The notes: generated by a model not told the origin, from the sequence alone. 64,000 nt of DNA from Pyropia yezoensis (GCA_009829735.1 CM020619.1:11512471-11576470); one strand, 5' to 3'. Numbered from the stretch's first letter, positions 1 through 11,602 are shown. A program made the numbers and translations.

Positions 1-622
1 CAGGGAAGTCAAACTTGACTAGCCTGCGCCGGGTGGGACCGGGAGATGCATCCCAGTCATATCCCTCCTCAGAGCTGGAGGAACTGGTCTCGCTGGTGCT
101 AGAGCGACGGCGACGACGCCGACGCCTCCGGCTGCTCCGGTTACCGGTCTTAGAGCTCCCCGCCCCATAGGATGCAAGGGGAGGAAAAGCTTGGCCGGTC
201 CCGGGAGTCGAGGTCTCAGGGAGACCCGTGGAACCAGTCACAGCGGTGCCTCTGGCACTGCTAGTGCCCACAGGAAGAGGTGTATACACCCAGCTGCCAT
301 GTGTGGGTCCAGGAGTAAACACACCAGGGGCTATCCCTGGAGGTTGAGGAATAGAACCGACAGGAGGGAGACGTCTGCTGCGAGCGGACTCAAACACCGT
401 TGACCCCGGGGTGGCTCCCACAGGAGGAACAGCCGGAGGAACGGGAGCAGGAGGTGCTTGGCCACCTGTAGACTCCAGTCCGCTACCGGATGACACACCC
501 AGGTCTGCTTCACCCGTAGGGAGAACGCCGGGTTGGGCACCGTCCCCCGCGGTGACCAGGGATGCGTCAAGGGACGCCGGGTCTACCCCTTCGGGCACCG
601 TCGTGCCAGGGAGGGTAGTCAT
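1..622 (-). CDS. gag: Element C gag N-terminal region (partial, runs off left edge)
   Basis: An open frame reads leftward from an ATG at 622-620 without a stop to base 1, about 207 codons. The product is Pro/Ser/Thr/Gly-rich, then has an arginine-serine block (around 62-135) followed by a Ser/Glu stretch. There is no zinc knuckle or conserved gag core in the visible part. It is called gag because it is the first ORF downstream of an LTR end and a primer-binding site identical to those of elements A and B, and because A-type gag starts in the same position with a similar low-complexity N-terminus. It could instead be another leader protein of the element. Confidence 0.5.
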   Translation of the reverse strand, partial: MTTLPGTTVPEGVDPASLDASLVTAGDGAQPGVLPTGEADLGVSSGSGLESTGGQAPPAPVPPAVPPVGATPGSTVFESARSRRLPPVGSIPQPPGIAPGVFTPGPTHGSWVYTPLPVGTSSARGTAVTGSTGLPETSTPGTGQAFPPLASYGAGSSKTGNRSSRRRRRRRRRSSTSETSSSSSEEGYDWDASPGPTRRRLVKFDFP

Positions 623-812
623 GTTGGTCTCTTGACAGCCACAGTCCAGTTGCCTGCGTGTCCAAAGATCGCAAGACCACAAGAGAGGGGTAGGAGAGCC
701 AGGAATGGGACTCCCGTGAACGGGTGCATATAATTCCAAAACCACAGAAAAAGACAGAACAGGAACAACCCAACCGCTGCTCCCGAATGTCTCTTCTCGA
801 ACACTCCGATAG

Positions 813-830
813 TCCCCTGCTGCTCCACCA
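813..830 (-). other. Primer-binding site of element C
   Basis: Read on the minus strand this is TGGTGGAGCAGCAGGGGA, starting with TGG as expected for pairing with a tRNA CCA end. It lies 4 nt inside the LTR end at 835. The same 18-mer follows the 5' LTRs of A1, A2, A3 and B. The primer tRNA was not identified. Confidence 0.75.
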
Positions 831-834
831 AATA

Positions 835-1197
835 TGTGGTATGAAACTCGATCCTCTCAGACACGTGTCAATATCCCTCGGGGGAAAGGGACAGGTAACA
901 CAGAAAGGGGAACTACGAGAATGGTATGCCTGTTGCCTCACGTGCCTGCTCGCCGAGCAAACAGATACGCACGATAGTGCACACGGGGAAGAGGAAAGCA
1001 AACGCGCAGTTGTCTTTTTCCTGAGGGCGCGGGCCAAGGGCGCCTCGCTGTCCCTCTTAACGTGCATCTGGGGGAGCCTCGGCACGTTGGCCAGGTATCC
1101 CCCCCCATAACCCCGAGTGGCCCCGACCCGAGTCTAACCTCGTCAGGTCGGGGGCCACTATCACTACTAATTCTATTCCCACTCACTAATCTCACAC
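835..1197 (-). mobile_element. 5' LTR of element C (outer boundary uncertain)
   Basis: The inner end is fixed by the adjacent primer-binding site and the start TGTGGTATGA (plus-strand reading). The outer end must be CA; CTCACA at 1192-1197 is my best guess, but any CA between about 1160 and 1400 is possible because no second LTR copy is in the window for comparison. The LTR interrupts the P2 coding region, so element C inserted into P2. Confidence 0.5.
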
Positions 1198-2724
1198 TCA
1201 AATTCTCTCAAATCAAGTCCCTCACAAGTATGCAAAAACCCATCAGAAATCCTTCTCTCACGTGTGGATAGCGTAGTCCACCGCATCCCAGTGCCGGGCA
1301 CGGGCCACGGCCGCCAACCATCACCACACGGCGGGCGTGTTCTGGCACCTGGTGCCCTCTGGTTGTAGTCCCGGGTCGGCGCCAAGTCGGGGCCAGGGAT
1401 GCTACACGAGTAAAAAGCCAAGGCCAACATGAGCGCACCCATGCCGAGAACGTTGAGCACATCGGCTCTCTGGGCCTCGTACGCTTTCCCATCGAAGCAG
1501 TCATGTAACACGTCGTCGTTCTGCATCGGTGAAAGCCGGGGCTCGCCACACTCGTCGAGTTCAGGAGTGCAATCGCGGCAACCTCTTTCAACCCGAGGAC
1601 TCTCGACATTGCTTGGGTCGCCTCGCACCACACTGTCTTTGCTTGCATCACAGTTGGGTCGGTCGTAGCGCACACCCTCTCGACAGTTGCAGGTACCACC
1701 TCCACGCTCCCAACGAATAGATGGTGCCGAGGCGACTGCCTTCATGACCTCCGCCATGCCAAGGCGGAAGATGATCCGCTGTGGTCCAAAAATGGTAGGA
1801 GCGTCGGCCTCCTTCCATCCAAGCGACTGCAGCAGTCGCTTCTTCTCCTTCTGAACAGCCTCTTTGATGGCGGTTGGAGACTTGAAGGCGTCCTTGATGG
1901 GTCTGGTAGTCGAGCCGGTCCCGTCTTCGACCCGTCGACAAGGGCGATAGAGCCGGGCGACCTCACCCTTCGACACACCAGCGCCACCAGACGTACAAAC
2001 GTGGAATAAGAACTGTCTCGTTGCAGGAGACCTAAATGCAGACACGTGCGTGTGGGATGAAGCAAACGTTGCAGGGTGATACAAGGGGTTGCTGGCGCAC
2101 GGCAGTTCGTTGTAGTAGTCCCACACTTGCCCGCACAACGAGGCCCCAAGGTCGCCTGCTCCAATGTCCACTTCCCCCGGATGATTGCGAGCGGCAAGGA
2201 AGTACATATAACTTGGACAAGGCGTGATCCTCCACGTCGTCCGCGGGCTCGCTCGACTCGCCTTCTACCCCCATTCGCATGGATCCACAGGTAGCAGCAC
2301 ACGCGTCCTCTGCGACAGTTGAACCAGTGTCATCGCTTGGTAGTACCCCCTCCTCGTCCGTCTCGTCACCAGGTTCACTGCGATCCTCGTCCATGAATCC
2401 ATCCGAGTCACTGCTCTCACCGTCACTTGTCCCGACCGAGCTTGCACAGTCGTCTCCAAGATCGTTAGGGTGAGGGCCTCCATCCTCATCGCCCATACCA
2501 CCTCCAGCCACAGTACCAGCATCTTCACCACCGCCACCGACTGTATTGCCCCCGCCTGCTGCGCCTCCACCAGGATCGGCATCACCGCAGCCTTCTCCAC
2601 GAGCATTACCGGGATCTTCGACGGGACGTCGCCCATCACGGGCATGGCGCCTCCGTGGGTGGCGACCCAATAAAATGGAGTACACAAACTGCTCCCCGCA
2701 GTCGAACACAGGACAATCGATCAT
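1198..2724 (-). pseudogene. P2: N-terminal part of a C2H2-finger transposase-like gene, cut by element C
   Basis: The ATG at 2724-2722 opens a frame whose first 30 residues hold a C2H2-type finger (C-x4-C-x12-H-x4-H). A long Gly/Asp/Glu/Ser-rich acidic stretch follows. Near 2207-2230 the frame shifts, and coding continues in the frame ending at 1173. This part aligns by eye with P1 (33378-34307 and the right part of 21057-24001): a block around RRVEDG..DAFKS, then GW(K/R)(E/K), then a region with (F/L)DGxA(F/Y). The gene then runs into element C. By memory of protein families the layout recalls Plavaka-type or related DNA-transposon proteins of eukaryotes, but that assignment is unverified. 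Frameshift and truncation make it a pseudogene. Confidence 0.6.
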
Positions 2725-3691
2725 CACATTTGTTCACCGCCGTTGTGTATCACATCGCATCTCCGTGCATTGACAATTGCAACGCACTGCAACTCAGCCG
2801 AACCACGTGGCTTCGCCAACGAAAATAGCGATGACCCCGGTGCACACCCACGCCAAGGTACACACGGACGACGGAAACACGCGCGCCCCGGGCATAGAGG
2901 ACACACGCCGTTCCCGCCGCCGAGTCCGGGGTTGAGGATCAATCCTCCCGCTCGCAAGCAATATCCGAGATCGGTCGACGGAGTGCAGGACAATGGGGCA
3001 GTCCCACAACGAGCTCACCCCAGATTAGCGACCTGCTCTCGTCACACCCGCGCCCCGCACCTGTGGACACGCTTTGCAGTGAGCAGAATTGCTGTCTGTG
3101 GCGATCACGGTGCGCCGGCCCCACCGCAGATCGTGCACAAGGAGATACACAGAATCTCTCATGGCACAATCTCACCTCCTCTATTTACTTCATCACGGTT
3201 GTTGGCAGAAACACCCCACCGTACACGCAGGACTATGAAGCTTCCAAGTAGGGATAAGGAGCAGCATGTATCATTCAAGTGCCGTGGGAATGTCAATGTG
3301 TTCGTGAAGTCTGAAGAAATACGGCTTTTGTCCTGCAAAGTATGCACACGTCTTCTTCTGATTGGTCGATACGTAAACGGGCTCTAAGAGTCTCTTTCGA
3401 CCGTGAATTCACCGCACTTAAAGGCATAGACGAGGTTAATAACTTGCAGTCCTTGATATTGTTGTTACATGTCGTTAAACACAAAAAAAGTTTTGTAAGT
3501 ACGTGTCTCATTTTAGAGCTGTGACCGCAGAGAATCTGATCGGGACACCCGGTCGAGCAAGCACCACATTATATTCGCTCACCCGACCAATCACTGCAAT
3601 CCGCCACCACGAACTGGCCCCGCATACACCTTTTTGTGGACACAATAGCTGCGGGCACCAACCCCCCCCCCCTGCCCTCCCCGGCGCCTCC

Positions 3692-3723
<32 letters not shown>

Positions 3724-4244
3724 GGCACACACCCCTTCGGAGCTCCCACTGGACCTTGCAATGCACCACACAGCCACCCTCCCCGACACCCACTGAGATA
3801 GCGTACAGCGAGTTCACCCCTGCAAGGCGCCGCAGGGTGGCCCCATACCTGGCCGGTGCAGCATAGGGCACAACAACAGGTCGCTGGCCCTCGAAGGAGT
3901 CACACGCCGATACAGGCCCAGACAGCGGGCCTTCGTCCTTGCGTGTACCGTGCCGGGTGCCGATCTCACAGCTCTAGCGCCTGTACCTGTCGTGAAGCGC
4001 ACGTACTTGCTGTTCGAGAGCCTGCTACACACACTCACGTGATGGCATCCCCCCCCCCCCCCCCCCCTTCCACCCCCCCCTCCCCCACCTCACGCGCACC
4101 AGTCTGCCCCCTGCGACAACTACGCCGATACCGCCCCAACCGCAAGCCGCCCACACGCGCCCCCCCCACACGGACACAACTGACAACCATGCCTCACGCG
4201 CGGGCCCGGGGGCCGGGGCACTGCCGGCCACGAGGGGGGCGACC
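2725..4244. other. Intergenic region between divergent P2 and G1, with long C-tracts
   Basis: No convincing gene. This spacer lies between the 5' ends of P2 (minus) and G1 (plus), so it should hold both promoters. It contains runs of 28 C (3695-3722) and 19 C (4049-4067). The second is followed about 35 nt later by an AG at 4101-4102 preceded by a pyrimidine-rich stretch, so a 5'-UTR intron of G1 may end there. A weak TATA-like ATTATATTC lies near 3568. Confidence 0.4.
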
Positions 4245-5836
4245 ATGCAAGCAGCGCCCCAACCCCCGACCCTGGTGGGGGTGGCGGCGACAGCGGCCGA
4301 CCCCGCAGCGGAGACCTCGGAGGCCGCGCCCGCCACACCGATGCGGTCTGAGGTGTCCCCGCCCACCGCGCCAGTGTGTGCGGCGGGTACCGCGGCGGCC
4401 GCGCCCACGGCGCCTCTCCTGGCAGCGGCAAGCACGGCGGCCGGGCCCGCCACCCCGACCCGGACGGCGGCGTCCCCGCCCACCGCGCCGGTCTGTGCGG
4501 CGGCTACCGCGGCGGCAGCGCCAGGGGCCGTGCTCGCCCCGGCGGCAACGACCACGGCGACACCAAGTGGGGCAGCGGCGACGACGTCGGCCTCGCCTTC
4601 CGCGCCGATCGAGTCGGAGGCCGTGCGGCTGGAGGCGGCGGCCACTTTGGCGGCGAGTCGCCTCTTCGGCGAGTCCTGCGGCGGCGGCGACGGCGCTGAA
4701 TTGCCGGTGGTGACGCCCCCTGTGTCGACGCCCCTCCTGTCGACAGTCGCAACTACTGCGTGGCCGCCGGGTAATCCCTTCGAGGACACTGAGGGTAGTG
4801 ACGCCGGGATGAGGCAGACGAGCCTCACCCCAGAAGGGGCAACAGACGCGTTGCGCGCGGCGCGCGTGGCGAGCGCGCTGACGCTGCCGCTGAACCAGGA
4901 CGGTGGCGGTGGAACCGACGCTGGGGAAGTGACAGATGACGGCACAGGCGGCGTTTCTGGTGACGCCGGAGGCGCTGTTGGCAACGACGAGCAGGCCGAC
5001 AAAGCGCCACTTGATGGTGTGGAAGCCGCAGATACGGCACCCGGCGATGGAGACGGTCCCGGCGTTGTGCCTGCTGATACCGTTGTGGGAGATTTAGTGG
5101 GGGACGGCGCCCCTGTACCAACGCCAACAGCCGCTGAGAAGCGGACCGTAAGCCCGCGACAACGGTTGAGGTCGGCTGCCACGGTGAAGGTATGGACATA
5201 TTGTGTACTGCGTTGTGTTTGTTGGGTTCTGTTGTGTCTGACCGTGTCACATTGTACTGGATTGCCTTTCGCCACCTCTCATTGTATCTCTTGTGCAACT
5301 CGTGACGCGCCAGTTCCAGTCCTGGGTCCAGTTGTTGTATCACATGCCAACCGTCATTCACGCGCATGAGCGCCTCGTTGTTTTCACGGGCCTCCATGTC
5401 TAGAGCGTAGCATACCAATTAGACAGGTGGTCGAAAGCCACCGATGCGGCGGAAGGCCGCGGGCAAAAGGAAGCAACTGGTAGGCCTCGACAACTGCACC
5501 ACTTCATGCTTTTTGCTTGTCTTGGACATGTCCTGCTGATATGGTGCGCGTGACCCTGCTCGTTGCAGGGAAATTATGTGCTGGCTTGCCAGCCAACTCT
5601 GCTCCCCGCCACTGTTTTACGTTGCTTCTGTTTCTTTGGAATGTCGTTCATCACCCTCCCTGTCTTTTGTCCCTTCTCAACAGAAGTCTGCGGTGAAAAA
5701 GCCAGTCGCGCCTGCGCGCCGGTCTGCGAAGGCGGTCGCACCTGCGATGGCGGTTGCAGCTTTCACCCCACGCCGTAGAGCCAAGCCGGTATCCGTGCGC
5801 AGTCCGCCAAAAGCGGTGGCGAAACAGAACCAACAG

Positions 5837-6106
5837 GTACGTTTACACTTTTGTTCTGCTTGCAATGGTGTGCTTGGCGATACTGCCCGGTCATGTGCAG
5901 GCCTACGCAATGCGCTGTGTTGCGTGCAATGTGTTGTATGTTTGTGTATATTCAGGGGACTGACCCTACTCTCTCTCCCGTCTCCCGTAAGCCTTTGGCT
6001 GTCCACCGTCCGCCGACTGCCCCTCTCAAACATTCCCCTCCCCCCCCCCCCCCCCCCCCCCCCCCCCCGCGTCCTGCCTGATCCCCTCGCCATGGTACTT
6101 TCTCAG
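5837..6106 (+). other. G1 intron with a 29-C tract near its 3' end
   Basis: The donor is CAG|GTACGT and the acceptor TTTCTCAG|GC. The length of 270 nt keeps the frame open. The C run at 6040-6068 lies 38 nt before the acceptor and is the only long pyrimidine tract in the intron. A competing acceptor (TATATTCAG, ending near 5955) would put the C run in a polyproline exon instead. Confidence 0.5.
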
Positions 6107-6205
6107 GCAAGCACGGAGAGACAGGCACCAGCTGGCACGGATGAACAGACACCTGCCGAAGCGCCTCCTCGACCGGCAAAGGCGGTGTCGAAGACGAAGC
6201 AACAG

Positions 6206-6460
6206 GTACGTAGCGTCGGAGTCCACGTAGGGCAACGCCACGACCCGGTCCTTGTCGTGTGTTGTATTTGTGTGCTGCTGGTTGTACAGGCCTGTATTTC
6301 ACGTCGTATGATACTGTATGTTCCGGATCCTTACCTGCAGCCTCTCAAGCACTATCTTGACGCCCTCCTCCCCCCCCATCGCCCCCGCCCCCCCCCCCCC
6401 CCCCCCCTCCTTCGATCTCCAATCCCCACCCCCCTCATCTTTCCTGATTCCCCCCCCCAG
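6206..6460 (+). other. G1 intron with a C tract abutting the 3' splice site
   Basis: The donor is CAACAG|GTACGT and the acceptor is nine C followed by AG at 6459-6460. A 20-C run lies at 6388-6407. Length 255 nt, phase 0. It shares the word GTGTTGTAT and a GTACGT donor with the preceding intron, which suggests that intron and exon were duplicated together. Confidence 0.55.
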
Positions 6461-8341
6461 GGACGTGCGGAGGATGCCACGCCTGCGCCTGCCCCTCGTC
6501 CGAAAGCGCCCAAGAAGTCGGCTCTTGTCAAAGAGGCGGAGGGCACCGCGGGCCCTCAATTGAGGGCGGCGGCTGCCATCGCAAAGGCCCCCAAGCGGCC
6601 GGCCAAGGCGGTTGTCCCTGCTAAGAAGCTGCAATCGAAGCGGAAGAAGCCACCGCCGCCGAAGTCGCCGTCGATATCCGCCAGCGGGCGGTCCAGTAGC
6701 GACTCGGAGGACGCCGCAGCCGCAGAGGCGGCCGCGCAACAGAAGCGGAGCACCCGCCCGGCCAGCGCCACAGCCCCTGCAGTACGTCGCAAGACGCCTG
6801 TGCAGGGCAAGGTGGGCGGCGCGGCCAAGGCAGTCGTCGCCAAGGCGGTCGTTGTCGAGCGCCCGGCACAGCGCCGCACTCTGCCAGTCCCGGCTGCATC
6901 TGCGGGTGGTGCGGGGGCTGCCGCGGCCGCGTCGACGACGACACGCGCTCCTGCGCGCGTATTCAGAGCGCGGGTGCCTGCTGTAGTGCGTGGGATGAAG
7001 AAGGGGGGAGCTCTGGTCCAAGGACCACCCGGTGCAGTGGTTGGCGAGCGCCGCGCGCCTGCCGCAGCAGCGCTCTTACCTGCAAGCCTAGTTCCTGGGC
7101 ACCCCATCGCCGACCCCGCCGACGGCGACGCGGACAAGGCCAACCGCCCCATGCACAAGAAGCCTCGCCTGTCGAAGAAGGGCAAGGGGCCGGCACGGCA
7201 CCCGGACGAAAAAGAGGGGATCGTTTTTGCCGTCGCAGTTCGGGCGGAGATCAGCGCCCGCGTCAGCCACGGGATGGCGGCGCCCGAGGACGCTCACGAC
7301 GTGTTCCTCTGTGCTGAAGATGCCGACGCCATGTACCTGGCGTCCATCATGGCGGCGGCCCCCGCCAGCCTGCAGCGGGCAAAGGAGTTGCGCCACACTG
7401 TGGCCGAGATGGTGCCCCGGAAGCACAACGGGAAGTCGAAGGAAGGTGGGTCGGGGAGCAAGAGGCGGGTAAATGACCTCCTCGGGCTCTGTGGGATGGC
7501 GCAGTCGGCCGCCTACGGCGCGCTCACGCGCTGGATCATCCATCGGTGGCAGTAACATGCCAAGTTCTACGACACAGCCGGGTTTACGCCACCGGACGAA
7601 GAGGACGAAGGAGAGGAAGAGGTGCGGGGCGAAGGCGAGGAAGCCCGTGCCAAGGCGCGTGCCCAGGATACCCGGGCGAAGGCGGCGCGGTGGTGGCTGC
7701 GTGGCAGGCGGTACCTGAAGACAAAGAAGGGTCGCCTGGCGCTGTATTAGATTGCAGCTGAGTTCATCCGCAACCTCGACGTTGAAAACGCGAAGACAAC
7801 GGCGATCCATAAGGGACCCGTAGTGCTGCGGTTGCGGCTCTGTCAACTGACCATCATTCTCGCCAAGGTAAGTTATTGCATTCGTCTGCGCTGTTTCATA
7901 GGTTAGCGCATCTTCTTGCATCGCACTACATTGTGCTGTGCGGGTACAATATCTTTTGTACCGCACTCCATCGTACTGTATCTCTCTGCGATTCGTTGTG
8001 AGTCGCTGTCACGCAGTGCCAGTTCCCACCTCCGATCTGGGCCTGACACATGGTACTGTGTGGTTGGCTCGTGCTCTGTTGCTTCTTCTGTGTCGTGGAT
8101 GTATACGGTTGGTGTGTGCTGTGCTGTCGCTTTTCCTGTCTTATGTGTGCAGGTGCGCGCCCAGCTACTGCTGTGGTCGCTGGGTAGGGACGGGAAGCAG
8201 AAGGTGTTTGGCGGCCTGAACCCGTCCCACCGTGCCATTTTCTGCGAGGAGCTGGCGGCTCTCTACGAGTCTGCGCGCTCGCCGGACTGTGTATGGGTAC
8301 GGCTTTTTAAGACGGACGTGGACGAGGACGACTGCGCTTCA

Positions 8342-8811
8342 TGTGGCAGTATGGGCTCCCGGGTAGGGGGGCAACACGTGCCATGCAAGGGGCGGCAGGC
8401 CACTAGCCTGACTCGTTCCTCTCCCTGCATTTGGGTCCACAATCCCTAAGTTTGGAATAGTTAGCTTAGTAGTAAATCCAACTTGGATTTGAGGGTTTTC
8501 TGCATTTATCGTCTTGAATTTTCGTGTGGCCCGGTGGGCAGGTGCTGGGGTGGGAGATTCTGAGTGGCGAGATTCTGAGGGGACCCTGAGGGGATAAGGG
8601 GAGGGACAGCGGGGCTTGGCCTTGCTTCCCCGTCCCGACCAAAAAACTGTTGGCCCACACACCATCTTCTTGTTTGTCAGTGGGGGGATTGCCCCACAAC
8701 AGGGATAGAGTGTGTGCGATTTGCACTTCTTCCGGTTCCCCCGACACGGGAGGCAGCCCTTGCGCACCGCCCCAACTTGGGTGTCGCGTGTGCGAGTGGT
8801 TTTTTTCCACA
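8342..8811 (+). repeat. LTR of element A1
   Basis: It starts TGTGGCAGTATGG and ends TTTTCCACA. It matches the LTRs at 24002-24470 and 32909-33377 (inverted) and 59678-60147. It holds a 17-nt odd palindrome, AAATCCAACTTGGATTT, at 8474-8490, also found in the other A LTRs with occasional mismatches. Confidence 0.85.
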
Positions 8812-8930
8812 CTTGGTGGAGCAGCAGGGGACAGAGGTAAACTTTACCTCCGGGTGCACCCGGGTGTAGGGGGCCCTCTGTCTCAGAGGAACGGTGGACT
8901 TGGACCGTGTCATACGGATCGTTAGCCACC

Positions 8931-10876
8931 ATGGCTAGTTCGGACCCCCCGTCGTCCGGGGAGTACACGGGTGACGCACGTACTTCAGTGCCTTCGAATA
9001 CTGGTGAGACACAGGTAGGTGTACCTGGGGTCGCAAAGGGACTAGAGGTCCCTCAAGCCGGCAGGACTAGAAGTACGGTCGGGTAACAGGCCACCCAGAC
9101 TCAGTCGGGAGTTCATTCGGGTGACACTTCTGATGTGCGTGGGCCGAAGTCTGGCCACCGCGTGGTACACTCAACGGGAACGTCCCAAGGTGAGAGGACT
9201 GTCCCCGCGGGTCCCACTCGGGTTGGAGCCAACTTTGGCTTGGAGCCGTCGCCAAGTAGGCTTTCGGAGGACGGCGGACCTCCGCTGGTCGGCGATGGGC
9301 TCGCGCCCATGCCCCCGGTTGAGACCCCTGAGGAACGTGGTTACCCCTCAGGTGGACTCCCGGAGGCGGACCGGGACTCAACTGGAGTCGTCAATCCACT
9401 CCTCGCGGAAACTATCCGTCGGGAGGCGACCAACGTGTTGCGGCAAACTTTGCCGGACGTGGTGGTCACGATGACAAATACTATTTTGAATCAGATTGTG
9501 GCGAGTTTGCCAGATGGTCTCAATGTCCAGACCGGATTGGGGCTTTCGAGCCCACAGACGCAGGGGGAATCCCTCCCTACGCCTGTCTCGGGTCGCCCCG
9601 AAACGGGGGCGACCCCTGCGACTCCCAACGAGGGAGACACACCATTCTCGGCGGGGCGTACGCCCCTCACGGGGGAGTTCCCCTCGGAAACGCCGGCGGC
9701 TACACTAAGCTCGCCGCAGCAGACGACAGGCACTGCGGGTCAACTCACTCCATTGCCTCAGCGGCTTTTCCCTCAACGTGAGGTGCCGCCCAAGATTCAG
9801 GTAGCCAACCCGATCTACCAGAGGATCTTTGATTGTGAGACCTACGCCCTCCACAACAAGTCGGTAGCGTATGGTCCTGACCAGGCCCGAGCCATGGGCC
9901 GTGCCAAGAAGAGTGCATTTCACTCTTTTGGGCACAAAGCGGAGTGGGATGGAACTCCCCCTCTCCCTGTCTTTGAGTTCCTACGTCGTTTCACAAAAGC
10001 CTGTGACGACAATGCCATAAGTGAAGGCATGGCCTTCTATATGCTACAGGAGTTTACGAAGGGAGACCTGCGGACAGAACTTATGTCCGTCATGCCCAGC
10101 TCCTCAAGTGGAGGCGCTGGTGAGGTGAGTCCTATTTGGAGCTCGTCAACTGGTTGTTGAGAGCCGTGGTGGATGAAGCAGCGTTGGCTTCTCAAGTCAA
10201 GGAGTTTACGCAAGCCCATCAGGAAGAGATTGAGGACGAGTTGTCCTTTGCGGAGCGGGTTCGTAAGCTCAACAATCTTTGTGGGTTTCTTCATCCACAA
10301 GCTGTGGTGAAGAGTCCATTTGTGGAGGGACTCCACTGGTCAGTCCGGATGGAGACCCGGGAGCATAATACTGCTCGGGCGACACTGGCCGAGTTGGCTA
10401 GGTTCGCCTACCGCAGAGGTGAGGCCTTCCGCAAGTTGCGGGAGGAACAACGCCAGGAGCGTCACGCTAAATTGGCCAAGGAACGCGAGGAGGCGCGCCA
10501 GGCCAGAGAGTTGAGAGAGGCACGCCGAATCCGCAAGAAGAGGGTGGTAGCTGCCGTGGGAACTTCCCAGGGTACCTCTTCGTCTTCCCCAGTCGGGAAG
10601 ACCCCTCCGGGAACTGACAATCGGTGTTGGAACTGCAACTCCGATGGACACTGGGCATATGATTGCCCCAAGTTGAGTAAACGCATCCAACAACTTGTTA
10701 GGAATGCGAGTAAGAAGTCGGCTACGAACAAAGTACGTTCACGCCGCGAGGGTGGGTCTCGTCCGGTGGTGGCGGTCGCCACACCCTCGGCGGAGGGGGC
10801 GGACACGTCGTCCTCGGACTCGTCGTCTTCCCCTTCGCCCTCGGATTCAGACGCCAAGTCGGCGGGAAACGAATGA
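8931..10876 (+). pseudogene. gag: gag of element A1 (broken by one stop and one frameshift)
   Basis: The start ATG at 8931 has an ideal Kozak context (GCCACCATGG). After a Ser/Thr/Gly-rich N-terminus, the core around 9790-10400 includes a charged helical region. A CCHC zinc knuckle (C-x2-C-x4-H-x4-C, RCWNCNSDGHWAYDCP) lies near 10620-10670. Two lesions are visible: TAA at 9084-9086, where A3 has CAA, and a 1-base deletion near 10127 relative to A3. The stop TGA (10874-10876) overlaps the pol ATG (10873), the same ATGA junction as in A2 and A3. The product would be the structural particle protein. Confidence 0.8.
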
Positions 10877-11602
10877 CCGTTGGAGCTGGCCGACCTAAGC
10901 TCACAACGGCAGCCTCGGCCAAGTGGGTCAAGAGGACGAACCAACCCTGCCGGATACTCCGGCGACCTAAGGGAGTCCGCCCACCTCGGGTAGGACTCCC
11001 CAAGAACGTGAACCCACGTCGGGTCGCATCACCGGCCGACAGGAGGGGGATGCAGCGTCAGCGGCTGTGGGCGCGTCACTCATGACGAAGAGGAGGGATG
11101 TGGGATGGCTGCAGCGGCAAGCGCGTCGCCGGCAGGGAGCGAGGCGAGAGCAGAGCGGTAGCGGCGGCACGCTCGTCAACCGCAAGGAGGGGGAGGCGGG
11201 GGAAACGGTCGCGGCGACGGGTGTGTTACCGCCAGGGGGGGGGGGGGGGGGGGTGAATGGTAGTAGCGAGCAAAGCGCCACTTGCGGGCCGGGGAGGGTT
11301 GAGGGGGGGGGCGACGACCTGGCATGGGAAAGGAGGGGAGGGAGCGTCGACCCTGACAGCGCAGAGGTAGATGGAGGCTAGGAGGAAGGCAAAGCAGTGT
11401 CCAGGCAGAGAAGAAAGAGGTCACACGGGGGGGGTGGGAGAATGGAAAGTGGGGGACTTGTGGCAGCCTTGAGTGGGGGATGAGGGCGGCGTGAGAGGTC
11501 TGGAGGTGCCCATAGTTGTGAAGAGCGAAACAGCGACAGCGCACTGGAGGAGATGGGCATGACAGCCGGCAAGAGCGTGCGGTGGGGCGTTGTACGCCTC
11601 GG

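Larger units (their letters stand above)
4245..8341 (+). pseudogene. G1: Lys/Ala/Pro-rich multi-exon gene, two in-frame stops, truncated by element A1
   Basis: Proposed exons: 4245-5189, 5423-5479, 5684-5836, 6107-6205, 6461-7867, 8153-8341. All introns are GT-AG and phase 0. Start ATG at 4245 sits in GACCATGC. Exon 1 is Ala/Thr/Pro-rich, then acidic; exons 2-5 are basic (Lys/Ala/Pro, linker-histone-like composition); the end of exon 5 and exon 6 look globular, with no family I recognise. In exon 5, TAA (7553-7555) and TAG (7748-7750) interrupt a frame that stays clearly coding on both sides up to the donor at 7868. The last exon is cut after 8341 by the LTR of A1. A basic nuclear or chromatin protein is a guess from composition only. 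The alternative, a reassigned code, is considered and rejected below. Confidence 0.55.
8342..11025 (+). mobile_element. Element A1: truncated Ty3/gypsy LTR retrotransposon (LTR, PBS, gag, start of pol)
   Basis: The left LTR is 8342-8811, with a primer-binding site at 8814-8831 (TGGTGGAGCAGCAGGGGA). Gag follows, and the first about 50 codons of pol start at the ATGA overlap (10873). Similarity to A3 and A2 stops after GGGTC at 11021-11025, so protease, RT, RNase H, integrase and 3' LTR are missing. The insertion lies inside exon 6 of G1; the 5 bp before it are CTTCA. With no right end, the target duplication cannot be checked. Confidence 0.85.

Noticed and set aside
3695-3722. C-tracts as assembly gap fillers or artefacts
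   Set aside because: Several C/G runs occur in consistent positions (intron 3' ends), are of different lengths, and gaps are normally N. Their exact lengths may still be unreliable.
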